From: Roseibium aestuarii
GTDB lineage: Bacteria; Pseudomonadota; Alphaproteobacteria; Rhizobiales; Stappiaceae
Direction: 5' to 3'
Length of the DNA: 64,000 nt
Assembly: GCF_008477545.1 (NCBI RefSeq)
Contig: NZ_VORA01000002.1
Location: forward strand, 868,001-932,000
Shown: positions 1-8,837 of the stretch, piece after piece
Numbering within the stretch: the first letter of the stretch is position 1
Layout of the letters: each line of letters starts with the position of its first letter
Translations under genes and position numbers: made by a program
Notes under the pieces: model-generated
Told to the model about the DNA's origin: nothing
Database searches by the model: none
The model's input: only the letters and a program-made list of their open reading frames with translations

Positions 1-122
1 GCCATGGCGGGGAAGACACCCTTCGGGCGCTGAAGAGCCTCGACGACTACCACACCGACTTCCAAACCCATGCGGCCGAACGGACCCCCGTCCCCGCCGC
101 AAACGGGATCAAGGCAAGATGA
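1..122 (+). CDS. C-terminal end of an unidentified upstream gene (partial)
   Basis: An open frame enters from the left edge (first full codon at base 3) and ends at TGA 120-122, giving about 39 residues ending in GIKAR. Its stop overlaps the ATG of the following aminotransferase by 4 bp (ATGA), which strongly suggests translational coupling and that this is the end of a real gene in the same operon. Too little is visible to assign a family; I do not recognise it. Confidence 0.6.
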   Translation, partial: HGGEDTLRALKSLDDYHTDFQTHAAERTPVPAANGIKAR

Positions 123-1456
123 CCCACCTTCTCCATCGCTCCATTCACGCCACCCTGCCGGTCGCCGTCTCCGGCGCCGGGATCGAGATCACGGACCAGA
201 CCGGCAAGCGCTACATCGACGCCAGCGGTGGCGCCGCGGTCTCCTGCCTGGGTCACGGCCACCCGGATGTGCTGGCCGCCCTGCACGAGCAGCTGGACCG
301 GATGGCCTATGCCCATACCGGCTTCTTCACCACCGAAGTCGCCGAGCGCCTGGCCGACATGCTGGTCGAAGCAGCCCCTGAAGGCCTGGACCACGTCTAT
401 CTGGTGAGCGGCGGATCGGAAGCGGTCGAGGCCGCGCTCAAAATGGCGCGCCAGTATTTCGTCGAGACCGGCCAGCCCCAGCGTCGCCACGTGATCGCCC
501 GTCGCCAGAGCTACCACGGCAACACCCTGGGCGCGCTGGCCGCCGGCGGCAACGAATGGCGCCGCACCCAGTTCAGCCCGCTGCTGATCGAGACCCACCA
601 TATCGCCCCCTGCTATGCCTACCGCGAGCAGAAGGACGGCGAGAGCCTGGAGGACTACGGTCTGCGGGCAGCCCAGGAACTGGAGGACAAGATCCTCGAG
701 CTCGGCGCCGAAGAGGTCATGGCCTTCGTGGCGGAGCCGGTCGTCGGCGCCACCGCTGGTGCCATTCCCCCCGCACCCGGCTATTTCCGCCGCATCCGCG
801 AGATCTGCGACAAGTACGGCGTGCTGCTGATCCTCGACGAGGTCATGTGCGGCATGGGGCGGACCGGCAGCCTCTACGCCTGCGAGCAGGACGACATCGT
901 CCCGGATCTGCTCAGCATCGCCAAGGGCCTCGGCGGCGGCTATCAGCCGATCGGCGCGACCCTGCTCAGCCGCCGCATCTTCGAGGCCTTCGCCAATGGC
1001 ACCGGCTTCTTCCAGCATGGCCACACCTACATGGGCCACCCGATGGCAGCTGCCGCCGGCGTGGCCGTGCAGACCGTGATCCGCCGCGACCACCTGCTCG
1101 ACAACGTGCGCGCCATGGGCAATTTCCTCTCCGCACAGCTCCACGAACAGCTCGGCCAGAACCCGCATGTGGGTGACATTCGCGGCCGGGGCCTCTTCAT
1201 GGGCGTCGAGCTGGTGCGTGACCGCGAGACGAAGGAACCCTTCGACCCGGCCCTGAAACTGCATGCCCGCATCAAGCGCGAAGCCATGGAGCGGGGCCTG
1301 ATGGTTTACCCGATGGGCGGCACGATCAACGGACGCAGCGGCGATCACATCCTGCTCGCGCCGCCCTTCATCGTGACCGAAAAAGACGTGGAAACCATCG
1401 TGAACCGCCTTGGACAAGCGATTGGTGCGGCTCTAAGTACGATTTCTTCGAACTAG
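119..1456 (+). CDS. class III (omega-type) pyridoxal-phosphate aminotransferase
   Basis: 445-residue fold-type I PLP enzyme of the class III aminotransferase family, the usual length. Visible landmarks are the GxGHP segment near residue 45, SGGSEAVE at 97-104 (phosphate-binding loop region), SYHGNTLGA at 131-139, the cofactor aspartate in LILDEVMCGMGRTG (D240) and the Schiff-base lysine in SIAKG (K269). Such enzymes move an amino group from an omega-amino acid, amine or amino alcohol to pyruvate or 2-oxoglutarate in the cytoplasm. The start overlaps the previous stop (ATGA). It lies just upstream of a TAXI-TRAP importer, so the imported compound or its breakdown product may be the substrate; that is inference. 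Exact substrate unknown. Confidence 0.9.
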   Translation: MTHLLHRSIHATLPVAVSGAGIEITDQTGKRYIDASGGAAVSCLGHGHPDVLAALHEQLDRMAYAHTGFFTTEVAERLADMLVEAAPEGLDHVYLVSGGSEAVEAALKMARQYFVETGQPQRRHVIARRQSYHGNTLGALAAGGNEWRRTQFSPLLIETHHIAPCYAYREQKDGESLEDYGLRAAQELEDKILELGAEEVMAFVAEPVVGATAGAIPPAPGYFRRIREICDKYGVLLILDEVMCGMGRTGSLYACEQDDIVPDLLSIAKGLGGGYQPIGATLLSRRIFEAFANGTGFFQHGHTYMGHPMAAAAGVAVQTVIRRDHLLDNVRAMGNFLSAQLHEQLGQNPHVGDIRGRGLFMGVELVRDRETKEPFDPALKLHARIKREAMERGLMVYPMGGTINGRSGDHILLAPPFIVTEKDVETIVNRLGQAIGAALSTISSN

Positions 1457-1468
1457 CGGGACAGGACA

Positions 1469-1500
1469 GGCCGATCGGCCACACGTCGGCCCGTCTTTTC
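1469..1500 (+). terminator. weak candidate intrinsic terminator after the aminotransferase
   Basis: GGCCGA (1469-1474) can pair with TCGGCC (1486-1491), followed by a short T-rich run (CGTCTTTTC). The stem is only 6 bp and an alternative self-complementary GGCCGATCGGCC overlaps it, so this may only partly stop transcription into the TAXI gene. Confidence 0.35.
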
Positions 1501-1588
1501 TCCCTTCACACCTTCACCGACCAGCTGGTCTGTGTTTGACTGGGGTTCTGGACCTGATCCAGCACCCTTCACCAACAGGGGAACGACA

Positions 1589-2551
1589 ATGAAGTTCATG
1601 AAGTCCGCCATGCTTGGCGCATTCGCCCTCGGCATGACCGCTTCCGCGGCCTCCGCCGACCAGTTCATCTCCATCGGCACCGGTGGCGTCACCGGCGTGT
1701 ACTACCCGACCGGTGGTGCAATCTGCCGTCTGGTGAACAAGGACCGCAAGGAACACGGCATCCGTTGCTCCGCAGAATCCACCGGCGGTTCTGTCTACAA
1801 CATCAACACCGTTCGCGCTGGCGAGCTGGAATTCGGCGTGGCCCAGTCCGACTGGCAGTACCATGCCTATCACGGCACCTCCCAGTTCGCTGAACAGGGC
1901 GCCTTCGAAAAGGAACGCGCTGTCTTCTCCGTCCATCCGGAGCCGTTCACCCTCATCGTCCTGAAGGGCTCGGGCATTGCCAAGTTCGAAGACCTGAAGG
2001 GCAAGAAGGTCAACGTGGGCAACGCCGGTTCCGGCATGCGCGCCACCACCGAAGTCGTCATGGATGCCTTCGGCATGAAGATGGAAGACTTCGCGCTGGC
2101 CGCCGAGCTGAAGGGCGCCGAAATGGCCCAGGCCCTGTGCGACGGCAAGATCGACGCCATGATCTACACCGTGGGTCACCCGGCCGCTGCCGTGACCGAA
2201 GCCGCAACCACCTGTGACGTCGAGCTGGTTTCCGTGACCGGCGCGCCGATCGACAAGCTGGTCGCCGAGAACCCCTACTACCGCGTCGCCACCATTCCGG
2301 GCGGCATGTACAAGGGCACCGACGCCGACGTCACCACCTTCGGCGTGGGCGCGACCTTCATCACCTCCGCCGACGTGTCTGACGAAGTCGTCTACACCGT
2401 CGTGAAGGCCGTCTTCGACAACTTCGACGCCTTCAAGAAGCTGCACCCGGCCTTCTCCAACCTGAAGGAAGAAGAGATGATCAAGGACGGTCTCTCTGCT
2501 CCGCTTCATCCGGGCGCCGTGAAGTACTACAAGGAACGCGGCTGGATGTAA
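1589..2551 (+). CDS. TAXI-family TRAP transporter solute-binding protein
   Basis: 320-residue periplasmic receptor of the TAXI subgroup of TRAP transporters. It opens with a Sec signal peptide ([20 protein letters not shown], cleavage near ASA/DQ) followed by the family's typical first strand with [21 protein letters not shown], then STGGSVYNI and a [10 protein letters not shown] segment. TAXI proteins bind small organic anions such as 2-oxoglutarate or glutamate and hand them to a fused permease, using an ion gradient rather than ATP. I chose ATG 1589 because AGGGGA sits 8 bases upstream and it yields a clean signal peptide. The permease gene follows after a strong hairpin region, so the two are probably co-transcribed with the binding protein in excess. 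Confidence 0.93.
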   Translation: MKFMKSAMLGAFALGMTASAASADQFISIGTGGVTGVYYPTGGAICRLVNKDRKEHGIRCSAESTGGSVYNINTVRAGELEFGVAQSDWQYHAYHGTSQFAEQGAFEKERAVFSVHPEPFTLIVLKGSGIAKFEDLKGKKVNVGNAGSGMRATTEVVMDAFGMKMEDFALAAELKGAEMAQALCDGKIDAMIYTVGHPAAAVTEAATTCDVELVSVTGAPIDKLVAENPYYRVATIPGGMYKGTDADVTTFGVGATFITSADVSDEVVYTVVKAVFDNFDAFKKLHPAFSNLKEEEMIKDGLSAPLHPGAVKYYKERGWM

Positions 2552-2565
2552 GTCCACCCGCTTGG

Positions 2566-2595
2566 AAAGGCCGGGCACCCGCTGCCCGGCCTTTT
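2566..2595 (+). terminator. strong hairpin with T-run after the TAXI gene (terminator or attenuator)
   Basis: Perfect 9-bp stem GGCCGGGCA (2569-2577) / TGCCCGGCC (2583-2591), loop CCCGC, preceded by AAA and followed by TTTT. It has full rho-independent terminator form. Because the permease of the same transporter lies just downstream with no obvious strong promoter, it probably lets part of the transcription through. Confidence 0.8.
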
Positions 2596-2643
2596 CCTGT
2601 TTTTCAGCCATGAAATCAGCGCATCGCCCCTGGTCCCGGTATC

Positions 2644-2761
2644 TTCAACCGGACGTGGACGGGGCGGTTGAAACACGTCAAACTCCTTAACAGGTGGTAA
2701 TGCTGGGCGCTCTCCCGCAGGAGAGGCCGGGCCTCATCCGGACGAAAGGCCCGTCCGGATG
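2644..2761 (+). promoter_or_regulatory. three further inverted repeats in the TRAP intercistronic region
   Basis: Between the terminator and the permease start I see TTCAACCG/CGGTTGAA (2644-2651 with 2665-2672), GAGGC/GCCTC (2723-2727 with 2731-2735) and a perfect 10-bp repeat CATCCGGACG/CGTCCGGATG (2735-2744 with 2752-2761, 7-base loop). The last one ends 27 bases before the permease ATG. They could protect the upstream mRNA end or control permease translation; the role is not shown by the sequence. Confidence 0.55.
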
Positions 2762-2788
2762 CCATGAGGGGTATTGAGGGGAACACGC

Positions 2789-5425
2789 ATGTCGGTCGCA
2801 AACGATCACTCACAAACTCAGAAATCCAATGTCGACGTCGACATGATGGTCGCCGAGGTGGAAACCGGTGCGCGCAGCGCGGCAGGCATGGTAGGCAAGT
2901 TCATCCTCGCCCTCGCCTTCGTCTGGTCCGCCTTCCAGCTCTACATCGCGTCGGATCTTCCCTTCGTCCTGACCCAGTCCCTGGGGCTGAACCTGGTCTT
3001 CAACAACCAGGAATCCCGCCAGATCCACCTGGCCTTCGCCCTTGTCCTGGCGATGCTCGCCTATCCGCTGTTCAAGTCGAGCCCGCGCAACCGCGTGCCC
3101 TGGTATGACTGGATTCTCGCGATCCTCGGCGCTGCAAGCTGCCTCTACCTGCTGTTCTTCAAGGATGCGATCGCCCAGCGTGCAGGTCTGCCCACCACCG
3201 CAGACATTGCCATCTCCGCCATCGGCATGATCTCGCTGGCCATCGCAGTCTATCGCGCCCTCGGCCTGCCGCTGGTCATCGTCGCCAGCATCTTCGTCTT
3301 CTACGTCTTCTTCGGCCACCTCTCCTTCATGCCGGAAGCCATCCAGTGGAAGGGCGCATCCCTCGGCAAGGCCATGTGGCACTACTGGATGCAGACCGAA
3401 GGGGTCTTCGGCGTGGCGCTCGGCGTTTCCGCCTCCATGATCTTCCTCTTCGTGCTCTTCGGCGCCCTGCTGGAAAAGGCCGGCGCGGGCAACTACTTCA
3501 TCAAGCTGGCCTTCGCCCTGCTCGGCCACCTGCGCGGTGGCCCCGCCAAGGCCGCCGTCGTCGCCTCCGCGCTCTCGGGCCTCTATTCCGGTTCGTCGAT
3601 TGCCAACGTGGTGACCACCGGCACCTTCACCATTCCCCTGATGAAGCGCACCGGCTTCAAGCCGGAAAAGGCCGGCGCCGTCGAGGTGGCCTCCTCCACC
3701 AACGGCCAGCTGACCCCGCCGGTCATGGGGGCAGCCGCCTTTCTCATCTCCGAGTTCACCGGCGTCTCCTATCCGGAGCTGATCAAGCACGCGTTCCTGC
3801 CGGCGATCATTTCCTACATCGCCCTGGTCTACATCGTGCATCTGGAGGCCCTGAAGCTGGGCCTCAAGGGCCTGAAGCGTCCGTCCGTCACCGCATCGAT
3901 CGCCAGCCGCCTCTCGGGCGTGCTGCTCGGCTTCATCCTGATGGCAGCCCTCGCCGCCGTGGTCTACTACGGCCTCGGCTGGATCAAGGTCGCCTTCCCG
4001 GGCCTCACCTTCACCGCAGCGGCCCTGACCTTCCTCGTGGCCTACGTGGTCCTGCTGGCCGTGGCGGCCCGCCATCCCGATCTGGAGATGGATGACCCCA
4101 ACGCCCCCATTGACGAGCTGCCGCGCGCCTGGGACGTGGCCATCACCGGCTTCTACTTCCTGCTGCCGATCGTTGTCCTGATCTGGTCGATCCTGGTCGA
4201 GCGCCTGTCGCCGATGACCTCCGCCTACTGGGCCACCGTCGCGATGATCTTCATCGTCCTGACCCAGCACCCGCTGAAGTCCATGCTGCGCAAGACCGGG
4301 TCCACCATGTCGCAGAGCATCCGGCAGGGCTTCGTCGACTTCGGCAACGGCATGGTCGCCGGTGCAAGGTCCATGATCGGCATTGGCGTGGCCACCGGCG
4401 CAGCCGGCATCATCGTCGGCACCGTGTCCCTCACCGGCGCCCATCAGGTCATCGGCGAGTTCGTCGAGTTCCTGTCCGGCGGCAACCTGATGGTCATGCT
4501 GCTGCTCGTTGCCGTCATGAGCCTCGTTCTCGGCATGGGCCTTCCCACCACGGCCAACTACATCGTGGTGTCGTCCCTGATGGCCCCGGTCATCGTGACG
4601 GTCGGCGCCCAGTCCGGCCTGATCGTTCCGCTGGTCGCCGTCCACCTCTTCGTGTTCTACTTCGGCATTCTCGCCGACGACACGCCTCCTGTGGGTCTGG
4701 CAGCCTTTGCCGCGGCCGCCATTTCCGGCGGGGATCCGATCAAGACGGGTATCCAGGGCTTTGCCTATGACATCCGCACCGCCCTGCTGCCCTTCCTGTT
4801 CCTCTTCAACACCGAGCTGCTGCTCATCGACGTGACGCCGCTGAAGGCCGTCTTCGTCTTCGGCGTGGCGGTGGTGGCCATGATGCTCTTCGCAGCGGCG
4901 ACCCAGGGCTACTTCCTGGCGAAAAGCAGGATCTGGGAAACCGCAGCCCTGCTCGTGGTGGCCTTCACCCTGTTCCGCCCGGGCTTCTGGCTCGACTATG
5001 TCCAGCCACCCTTCATCGACCGTCCGGGCACCGATGTGGTGGCTCTCGCCGCCGAGGCTCCCGAAAACGCGACGCTGCGCATTGTCGTCTCCGGCCCCGA
5101 CTTCGACAAGCCGGACCAGATCGACGAGCTGACCATGATGGTCGAGCTGGGCCCGATTGCCGATGGCGAGACCCGTCTTGCCAACGTGGGCCTGACCGTC
5201 ATGGAAGATGGCGACAAGATGCTGCTGGAAGAACCTTTCCCCGGCACCCGCTACTTCTCCGACCTGCAGGGCTACGACTATTACGCCGATGAAAGCGTGG
5301 TGATCGCCAAGGTGCAGATGCCGGCGGAACGGATGCCGAAGGAAGTCTTCTACATCCCCGCCTTGCTGCTGCTCGGCCTCGTGGTCGCCATGCAGCGCCG
5401 CCGCCAGACCGTTCCTGCCTTCTGA
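2789..5425 (+). CDS. fused TRAP transporter permease (DctQ-DctM, TAXI type) with C-terminal DUF3394
   Basis: 878-residue polytopic membrane protein combining the small (4-TM) and large (12-TM) TRAP subunits, as is normal for TAXI systems. After a cytoplasmic N-terminus the helices start near residue 35. The DctM core shows GLYSGSSIANVVTTG (about 265-280) and NGQLTPPVMGAAAFL, and a second repeat GLPTTANYIVV plus DDTPPVGLA. The last about 170 residues match the DUF3394 extension: a helix, a soluble acidic portion, and a final helix. It drives uptake of the ligand of the TAXI protein with a cation gradient. I prefer ATG 2789 over an upstream TTG (2774) because of the AGGGGA ribosome site. A UspA gene follows 18 bases later. 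Confidence 0.93.
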   Translation: MSVANDHSQTQKSNVDVDMMVAEVETGARSAAGMVGKFILALAFVWSAFQLYIASDLPFVLTQSLGLNLVFNNQESRQIHLAFALVLAMLAYPLFKSSPRNRVPWYDWILAILGAASCLYLLFFKDAIAQRAGLPTTADIAISAIGMISLAIAVYRALGLPLVIVASIFVFYVFFGHLSFMPEAIQWKGASLGKAMWHYWMQTEGVFGVALGVSASMIFLFVLFGALLEKAGAGNYFIKLAFALLGHLRGGPAKAAVVASALSGLYSGSSIANVVTTGTFTIPLMKRTGFKPEKAGAVEVASSTNGQLTPPVMGAAAFLISEFTGVSYPELIKHAFLPAIISYIALVYIVHLEALKLGLKGLKRPSVTASIASRLSGVLLGFILMAALAAVVYYGLGWIKVAFPGLTFTAAALTFLVAYVVLLAVAARHPDLEMDDPNAPIDELPRAWDVAITGFYFLLPIVVLIWSILVERLSPMTSAYWATVAMIFIVLTQHPLKSMLRKTGSTMSQSIRQGFVDFGNGMVAGARSMIGIGVATGAAGIIVGTVSLTGAHQVIGEFVEFLSGGNLMVMLLLVAVMSLVLGMGLPTTANYIVVSSLMAPVIVTVGAQSGLIVPLVAVHLFVFYFGILADDTPPVGLAAFAAAAISGGDPIKTGIQGFAYDIRTALLPFLFLFNTELLLIDVTPLKAVFVFGVAVVAMMLFAAATQGYFLAKSRIWETAALLVVAFTLFRPGFWLDYVQPPFIDRPGTDVVALAAEAPENATLRIVVSGPDFDKPDQIDELTMMVELGPIADGETRLANVGLTVMEDGDKMLLEEPFPGTRYFSDLQGYDYYADESVVIAKVQMPAERMPKEVFYIPALLLLGLVVAMQRRRQTVPAF

Positions 5426-5443
5426 GCCCTGGAGACCTGACCC

Positions 5444-5881
5444 ATGACAAAGAGAGTCCTTCTGGCGCTGGACATCGCGGACGAGGCTTCGGCCGTCCAC
5501 CTGCTGAAGGTGGCGGAGGCTCAGGCCTCCCTGCTTTCGGCTGAACTCCATGCCCTTCTGGTAGTGCCCACCTACAACATGCCTATTGTCGGATCCTACT
5601 TCCGTCCGGCCGATGAAAAGGGCGTGCTGGAGCGCGCGCGGGATGCCCTGCGCGACTTCCTCGGCACCCATGCGGCCGATCCCTCGGGCGTGAAGGGCCA
5701 CATCGCCCACGGCACGATTTATGACGAGATCATGTCCGTGGCCAACCGCATCGACAGCCATGTGATCGTGCTCGGCGCCCATCGGCCGGAGCTGAGCGAC
5801 TATCTGCTCGGCCCCAACGCCGCCCGCGTCGTGCGCCACGCCCGCCAGTCCGTCTATGTGGTGCGCCCCGACACGGACTAA
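5444..5881 (+). CDS. UspA-family universal stress protein linked to the TRAP transporter
   Basis: 145-residue single UspA domain, beginning RVLLALDIADEAS and ending with the family pattern ARVVRHARQSVYVVRP. In ATP-binding Usp proteins the last loop reads Gx2Gx9G(S/T); here it is GAHRPELSDYLLGPN, missing the second glycine and the final Ser/Thr, so nucleotide binding may be weak or altered. Usp proteins encoded directly after TRAP permeases are known (TeaD next to TeaABC in Halomonas modulates transport), and this gene has the same position, 18 bases after the permease with a GGAGA ribosome site. It is probably a cytoplasmic modulator of the transporter. Confidence 0.85.
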   Translation: MTKRVLLALDIADEASAVHLLKVAEAQASLLSAELHALLVVPTYNMPIVGSYFRPADEKGVLERARDALRDFLGTHAADPSGVKGHIAHGTIYDEIMSVANRIDSHVIVLGAHRPELSDYLLGPNAARVVRHARQSVYVVRPDTD

Positions 5882-5906
5882 CACCGCGTCACGCCCTGAG
5901 ATGCAG

Positions 5907-5940
5907 GAAGCCCCGGTCCATGACCGGGGCTTCTTTCGTT
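5907..5940 (+). terminator. intrinsic terminator of the TRAP operon
   Basis: Perfect 12-bp stem GAAGCCCCGGTC (5907-5918) / GACCGGGGCTTC (5922-5933) with a 3-base loop, followed by TTTCGTTT. It ends the aminotransferase-TRAP-Usp unit and also separates it from the convergent amidohydrolase. Confidence 0.88.
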
Positions 5941-5978
5941 TCACAGGGTCAGGCAAAGCGGGAACAAGGCCGGGCGGT

Positions 5979-7640
5979 TCACGCCTGATAGGTGATGCGC
6001 CCGCCTGCGATGGTGGTGATGCAGCGCGCCTGCGTGATCTCGGCTGCCGGCAGGTTCTCCAGGTCGTGGGACATGACGGCGATATCGGCCATCATCCCGG
6101 GCATCAGCTTGCCCTTCCGCTCCTCGTTGAACTCCACCCAGGCATTCATCGCCGTGTAGCTTTCCAGCGTGTCATGGAGAGACTGGGTCTGATCCCGCCA
6201 GGGAGAACCGAGATCCACCGGCGCGATGGCCGCCTTGATGGTCGGCATGACCTCCACGCCGATCACCGGCCAGTCGGTGGAGAAGATCACCGGCGTGCCG
6301 GTGGCGCGGATATCCTGCCAGGCATAGGCGGTCGAGATCTGGCGCGGATGCAGCATCTTCGCCACCCCACCCGGCGGGAAGACGCCGCCAAAGGGCGCGT
6401 GCCCCGGCTGGATGGAGGCGACGACTCCGAGATCCTTGAACCGGGGCAGGTCATCAGGATGCAGGATCTCGATATGCTCGATCCGATGACGGCTGTCCCG
6501 CGCGCCATTGGTCTTGCGCGCCAGCTCATAGGCATCCAGCGTCCAGCGGATCCCTGCATCGCCGATGGCGTGAACCGCGAGCTGGAAGCCGAGCTCGTCG
6601 GCCTTGACCACGGCCGCATTGAAATGCTCCTGGGTGAAGACCGCATCCCCATAGGTTTCGAGCCCGGGATAGGGCTCGAGCATGAGCGCCGTGGAGCTTT
6701 CCACCACCCCGTCGATGAACATCTTCACCCGGTTGCACCAGACCCAGTCGCCCTGATAGCGGCGCCGCATCTCGACGGCTTCCTCGAACCGCTCGATCTT
6801 GTCGAAATTCTTGAAGTGGAACGGAATTTCCGTGCGGCAGAGCAATTCGCCCTCAGCTTCCAGCTCGCTGAGAAGCTCCAGCTGGTAGAAGTTGCCATCC
6901 ATGTTGTGCAGGCCGGTAATGCCCTGCGCCGCACAATGCTTCAGCCCGTAGATGAGCGCCGCCTTGTCCAGCGCTCTCTGGGCCGGGGTCGCCGGCGGCA
7001 CCGGATCCGAGCCGCTGACCATGCCGAGCAGCTCCCGCCCGCCGAAGCGCGTCAACGCCAGCACCGGACCATAGGCCGCCGGTTCGCGCAGCTCTCCCGT
7101 GGCCGTGCCGTCGGCGGCCATCATGATCTCCGAACCCTGGTCCACCTGCGCCCCATGCAGGAAACCGACAAGTTCCAGCGCGCGGGTATTGGCCCACATG
7201 GTGTGATGGTCGGGGGCAAACATGGCGAAGGGCCGGTCCGGCATCACCTGATCCAGCGCCTGACGGGTGGTCGCCACCCCGTCGCCGAGGATCGTGTAGT
7301 CCGCCTGGACCGCAAAGACGACCTTGTCATCCGGGCACTCGGCCGCCCAGGCGCGCACCCGCGCGGTCAGAGTGTCGAGACCCCGCACCCCGTAGAGGTT
7401 GAGATAATCGAGCTCCACCGACCCGCCGAAGAGATGCACGTGGCTGTCGATGAATCCGGGCAGCACCGTGCCGCCGGCCGCATCCACATAGCGCGTCGCC
7501 GGACCGGCCAGAAGGCGCATCTCCGCCGTGTCGCCGACCGCGAGGATCCGCCCGTCGCGGATGGCCAGTGCCGAGGCCGTGGGGCGATTGCGATCGAACG
7601 TCACAAGACGTCCGTTGAGAATGATCAGGTCGGCAGACAT
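5979..7640 (-). CDS. YtcJ-like metal-dependent amidohydrolase
   Basis: 553-residue amidohydrolase of the YtcJ/amidohydro_3 group (N-substituted formamide deformylase-like), normal length. N-terminal composite beta domain, then the metal site: SHVHLFGG (about residue 64), HAIGDAGIR, RIEHIEIL and STDWPV (metal aspartate), C-terminal strand ITTIAGGRITYQ. These enzymes hydrolyse C-N bonds of amides, cyclic amides or formamides in the cytoplasm. It is the last gene after a polyamine-type ABC importer on the same strand, 115 bases past the binding-protein stop with a terminator-like hairpin between, so it may act on the imported amine derivative, for example an N-acyl or formyl polyamine (inference). 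Substrate not determinable. Confidence 0.88.
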   Translation of the reverse strand: MSADLIILNGRLVTFDRNRPTASALAIRDGRILAVGDTAEMRLLAGPATRYVDAAGGTVLPGFIDSHVHLFGGSVELDYLNLYGVRGLDTLTARVRAWAAECPDDKVVFAVQADYTILGDGVATTRQALDQVMPDRPFAMFAPDHHTMWANTRALELVGFLHGAQVDQGSEIMMAADGTATGELREPAAYGPVLALTRFGGRELLGMVSGSDPVPPATPAQRALDKAALIYGLKHCAAQGITGLHNMDGNFYQLELLSELEAEGELLCRTEIPFHFKNFDKIERFEEAVEMRRRYQGDWVWCNRVKMFIDGVVESSTALMLEPYPGLETYGDAVFTQEHFNAAVVKADELGFQLAVHAIGDAGIRWTLDAYELARKTNGARDSRHRIEHIEILHPDDLPRFKDLGVVASIQPGHAPFGGVFPPGGVAKMLHPRQISTAYAWQDIRATGTPVIFSTDWPVIGVEVMPTIKAAIAPVDLGSPWRDQTQSLHDTLESYTAMNAWVEFNEERKGKLMPGMMADIAVMSHDLENLPAAEITQARCITTIAGGRITYQA

Positions 7641-7717
7641 GAGAGCCCCGTGCGGTCAGGGAAAGGGAAGAAAGGAGGCCGCACCCGGGCCCTGCGGCCG
7701 AAGTGCGGAAGGACAAG

Positions 7718-7740
7718 GCGCGCCGGAGCCCCCGGCGCGC
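7718..7740 (-). terminator. terminator-like hairpin after the polyamine binding-protein gene
   Basis: Read on the minus strand, GCGCGCCGG pairs perfectly with CCGGCGCGC (plus positions 7718-7726 with 7732-7740) around a 5-base loop, followed by CTTGTCCTT. The T-run is poor, so it may be a partial terminator or mRNA-end stabiliser before the amidohydrolase. Confidence 0.6.
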
Positions 7741-7755
7741 TTCTGATCGGTCGGC

Positions 7756-8787
7756 TTACTTCTGCAGTTCGGTCCAGATCATCGTGTAGATCTTGCGGAC
7801 TTCCGGCGAGCAGGTCTCGGTCATGAAGCCGGCGGCCTTCAGGTCGTCCGGAATGATGACTTCCGGCGCGGAGGCCATGACCGGATCCATGAACTCTTCC
7901 GACCCCTTGATGCCATTGGCATAGCGGGCAAAGTTGGAGATCATCGCGGCGTTTTCCGGCTCCATGATGAAGTTCAGGAAGGCCTTCGCGTTATCCACGT
8001 TCTTGGCGTCAGCGAGAATCGCCGCATTGTCCATCCAGATCGGATAGCCGGTCTGCGGATAGCCGAAGGCAATGTCCTCGTTCTGCAGGCGCGAGCGCAG
8101 GGACGAGCCGTTCCAGTTCACCCCGGCGGCATAGTCACCCTTCACGTATTTCTCGATGGTGCCATATTCGAGCGAGAGCCAGTCCTTCTTTGCCTCGACC
8201 AGCTTGTCGCGCACCTTCTTCAGCAGCTCTTTGTCCTCGGTGCACTGCTCGCCGCCCAGATACTTGATGGTGGTCTTCATGACATCCATCATTTCCGGCA
8301 CGACGGAAATCTTGCCCTTCAGCTCCTCCGGCGGGTCCAGGAAGATGGCGGCGGTGTTGATGTCACCCTTGTAGACGGAGGTGTTGACCGTCACGCCCAC
8401 CGTGCCCCACTGCCAGGGAACCGTGTAGTTGCGGCCCGGATCGAAGCCCACATCGACCCACTGGGGATCCATGTGCTTAAAGTTCTCCATCTCGTTGGGC
8501 TTGGATTCCATCAGCAGGCCTTCGGAGATGAAGATCGGCACATAGGTGCCCGACGGAACGACGATGTCGAAGCCGTGCCCCCCGGCCTTGATCTTGGCCA
8601 GCGCGGTGTCGTTGCTGTCATAGTCCGTGACCGTGACCTTCACATCGAAGGCCTTCTCGAACTTCTCGATCATCTCGGGGCTGGTGTAATTGCCCCAGTT
8701 GTAGATGTTCAGCTCGCCGGCTGCATGGGCGGGCACGCTCACCATGAGCGCGGCAAGGGCCGTCATCGTTCTTCCGAAAGGCGTCAT
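7756..8787 (-). CDS. polyamine-type ABC transporter periplasmic binding protein (PotD/PotF family)
   Basis: 343 residues with a signal peptide ([22 protein letters not shown], cleavage after AHA) and the PotD/PotF opening [23 protein letters not shown]. The mature part keeps GTYVPIF, NWNGSS and [14 protein letters not shown] segments. This family captures putrescine, spermidine or related amino compounds and delivers them to the PotHI-like permease encoded just upstream. Here the binding-protein gene is last of the four transport genes (ATPase, permease, permease, binding protein), a common alphaproteobacterial order. Ligand specificity cannot be read with certainty. Confidence 0.9.
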   Translation of the reverse strand: MTPFGRTMTALAALMVSVPAHAAGELNIYNWGNYTSPEMIEKFEKAFDVKVTVTDYDSNDTALAKIKAGGHGFDIVVPSGTYVPIFISEGLLMESKPNEMENFKHMDPQWVDVGFDPGRNYTVPWQWGTVGVTVNTSVYKGDINTAAIFLDPPEELKGKISVVPEMMDVMKTTIKYLGGEQCTEDKELLKKVRDKLVEAKKDWLSLEYGTIEKYVKGDYAAGVNWNGSSLRSRLQNEDIAFGYPQTGYPIWMDNAAILADAKNVDNAKAFLNFIMEPENAAMISNFARYANGIKGSEEFMDPVMASAPEVIIPDDLKAAGFMTETCSPEVRKIYTMIWTELQK

Positions 8788-8837
8788 CTCGATCTCCTGT
8801 TGCTGCTGTCTGTCCTCTGGTCTGAAGGCTTCCCCGC

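Noticed and set aside
2810-5956. Very long minus-strand open frame opposite the TRAP permease and UspA genes
   Set aside because: His/Gly/Asp-rich translation with no domain, no ribosome site; it mirrors the codon bias of the real genes on the plus strand.
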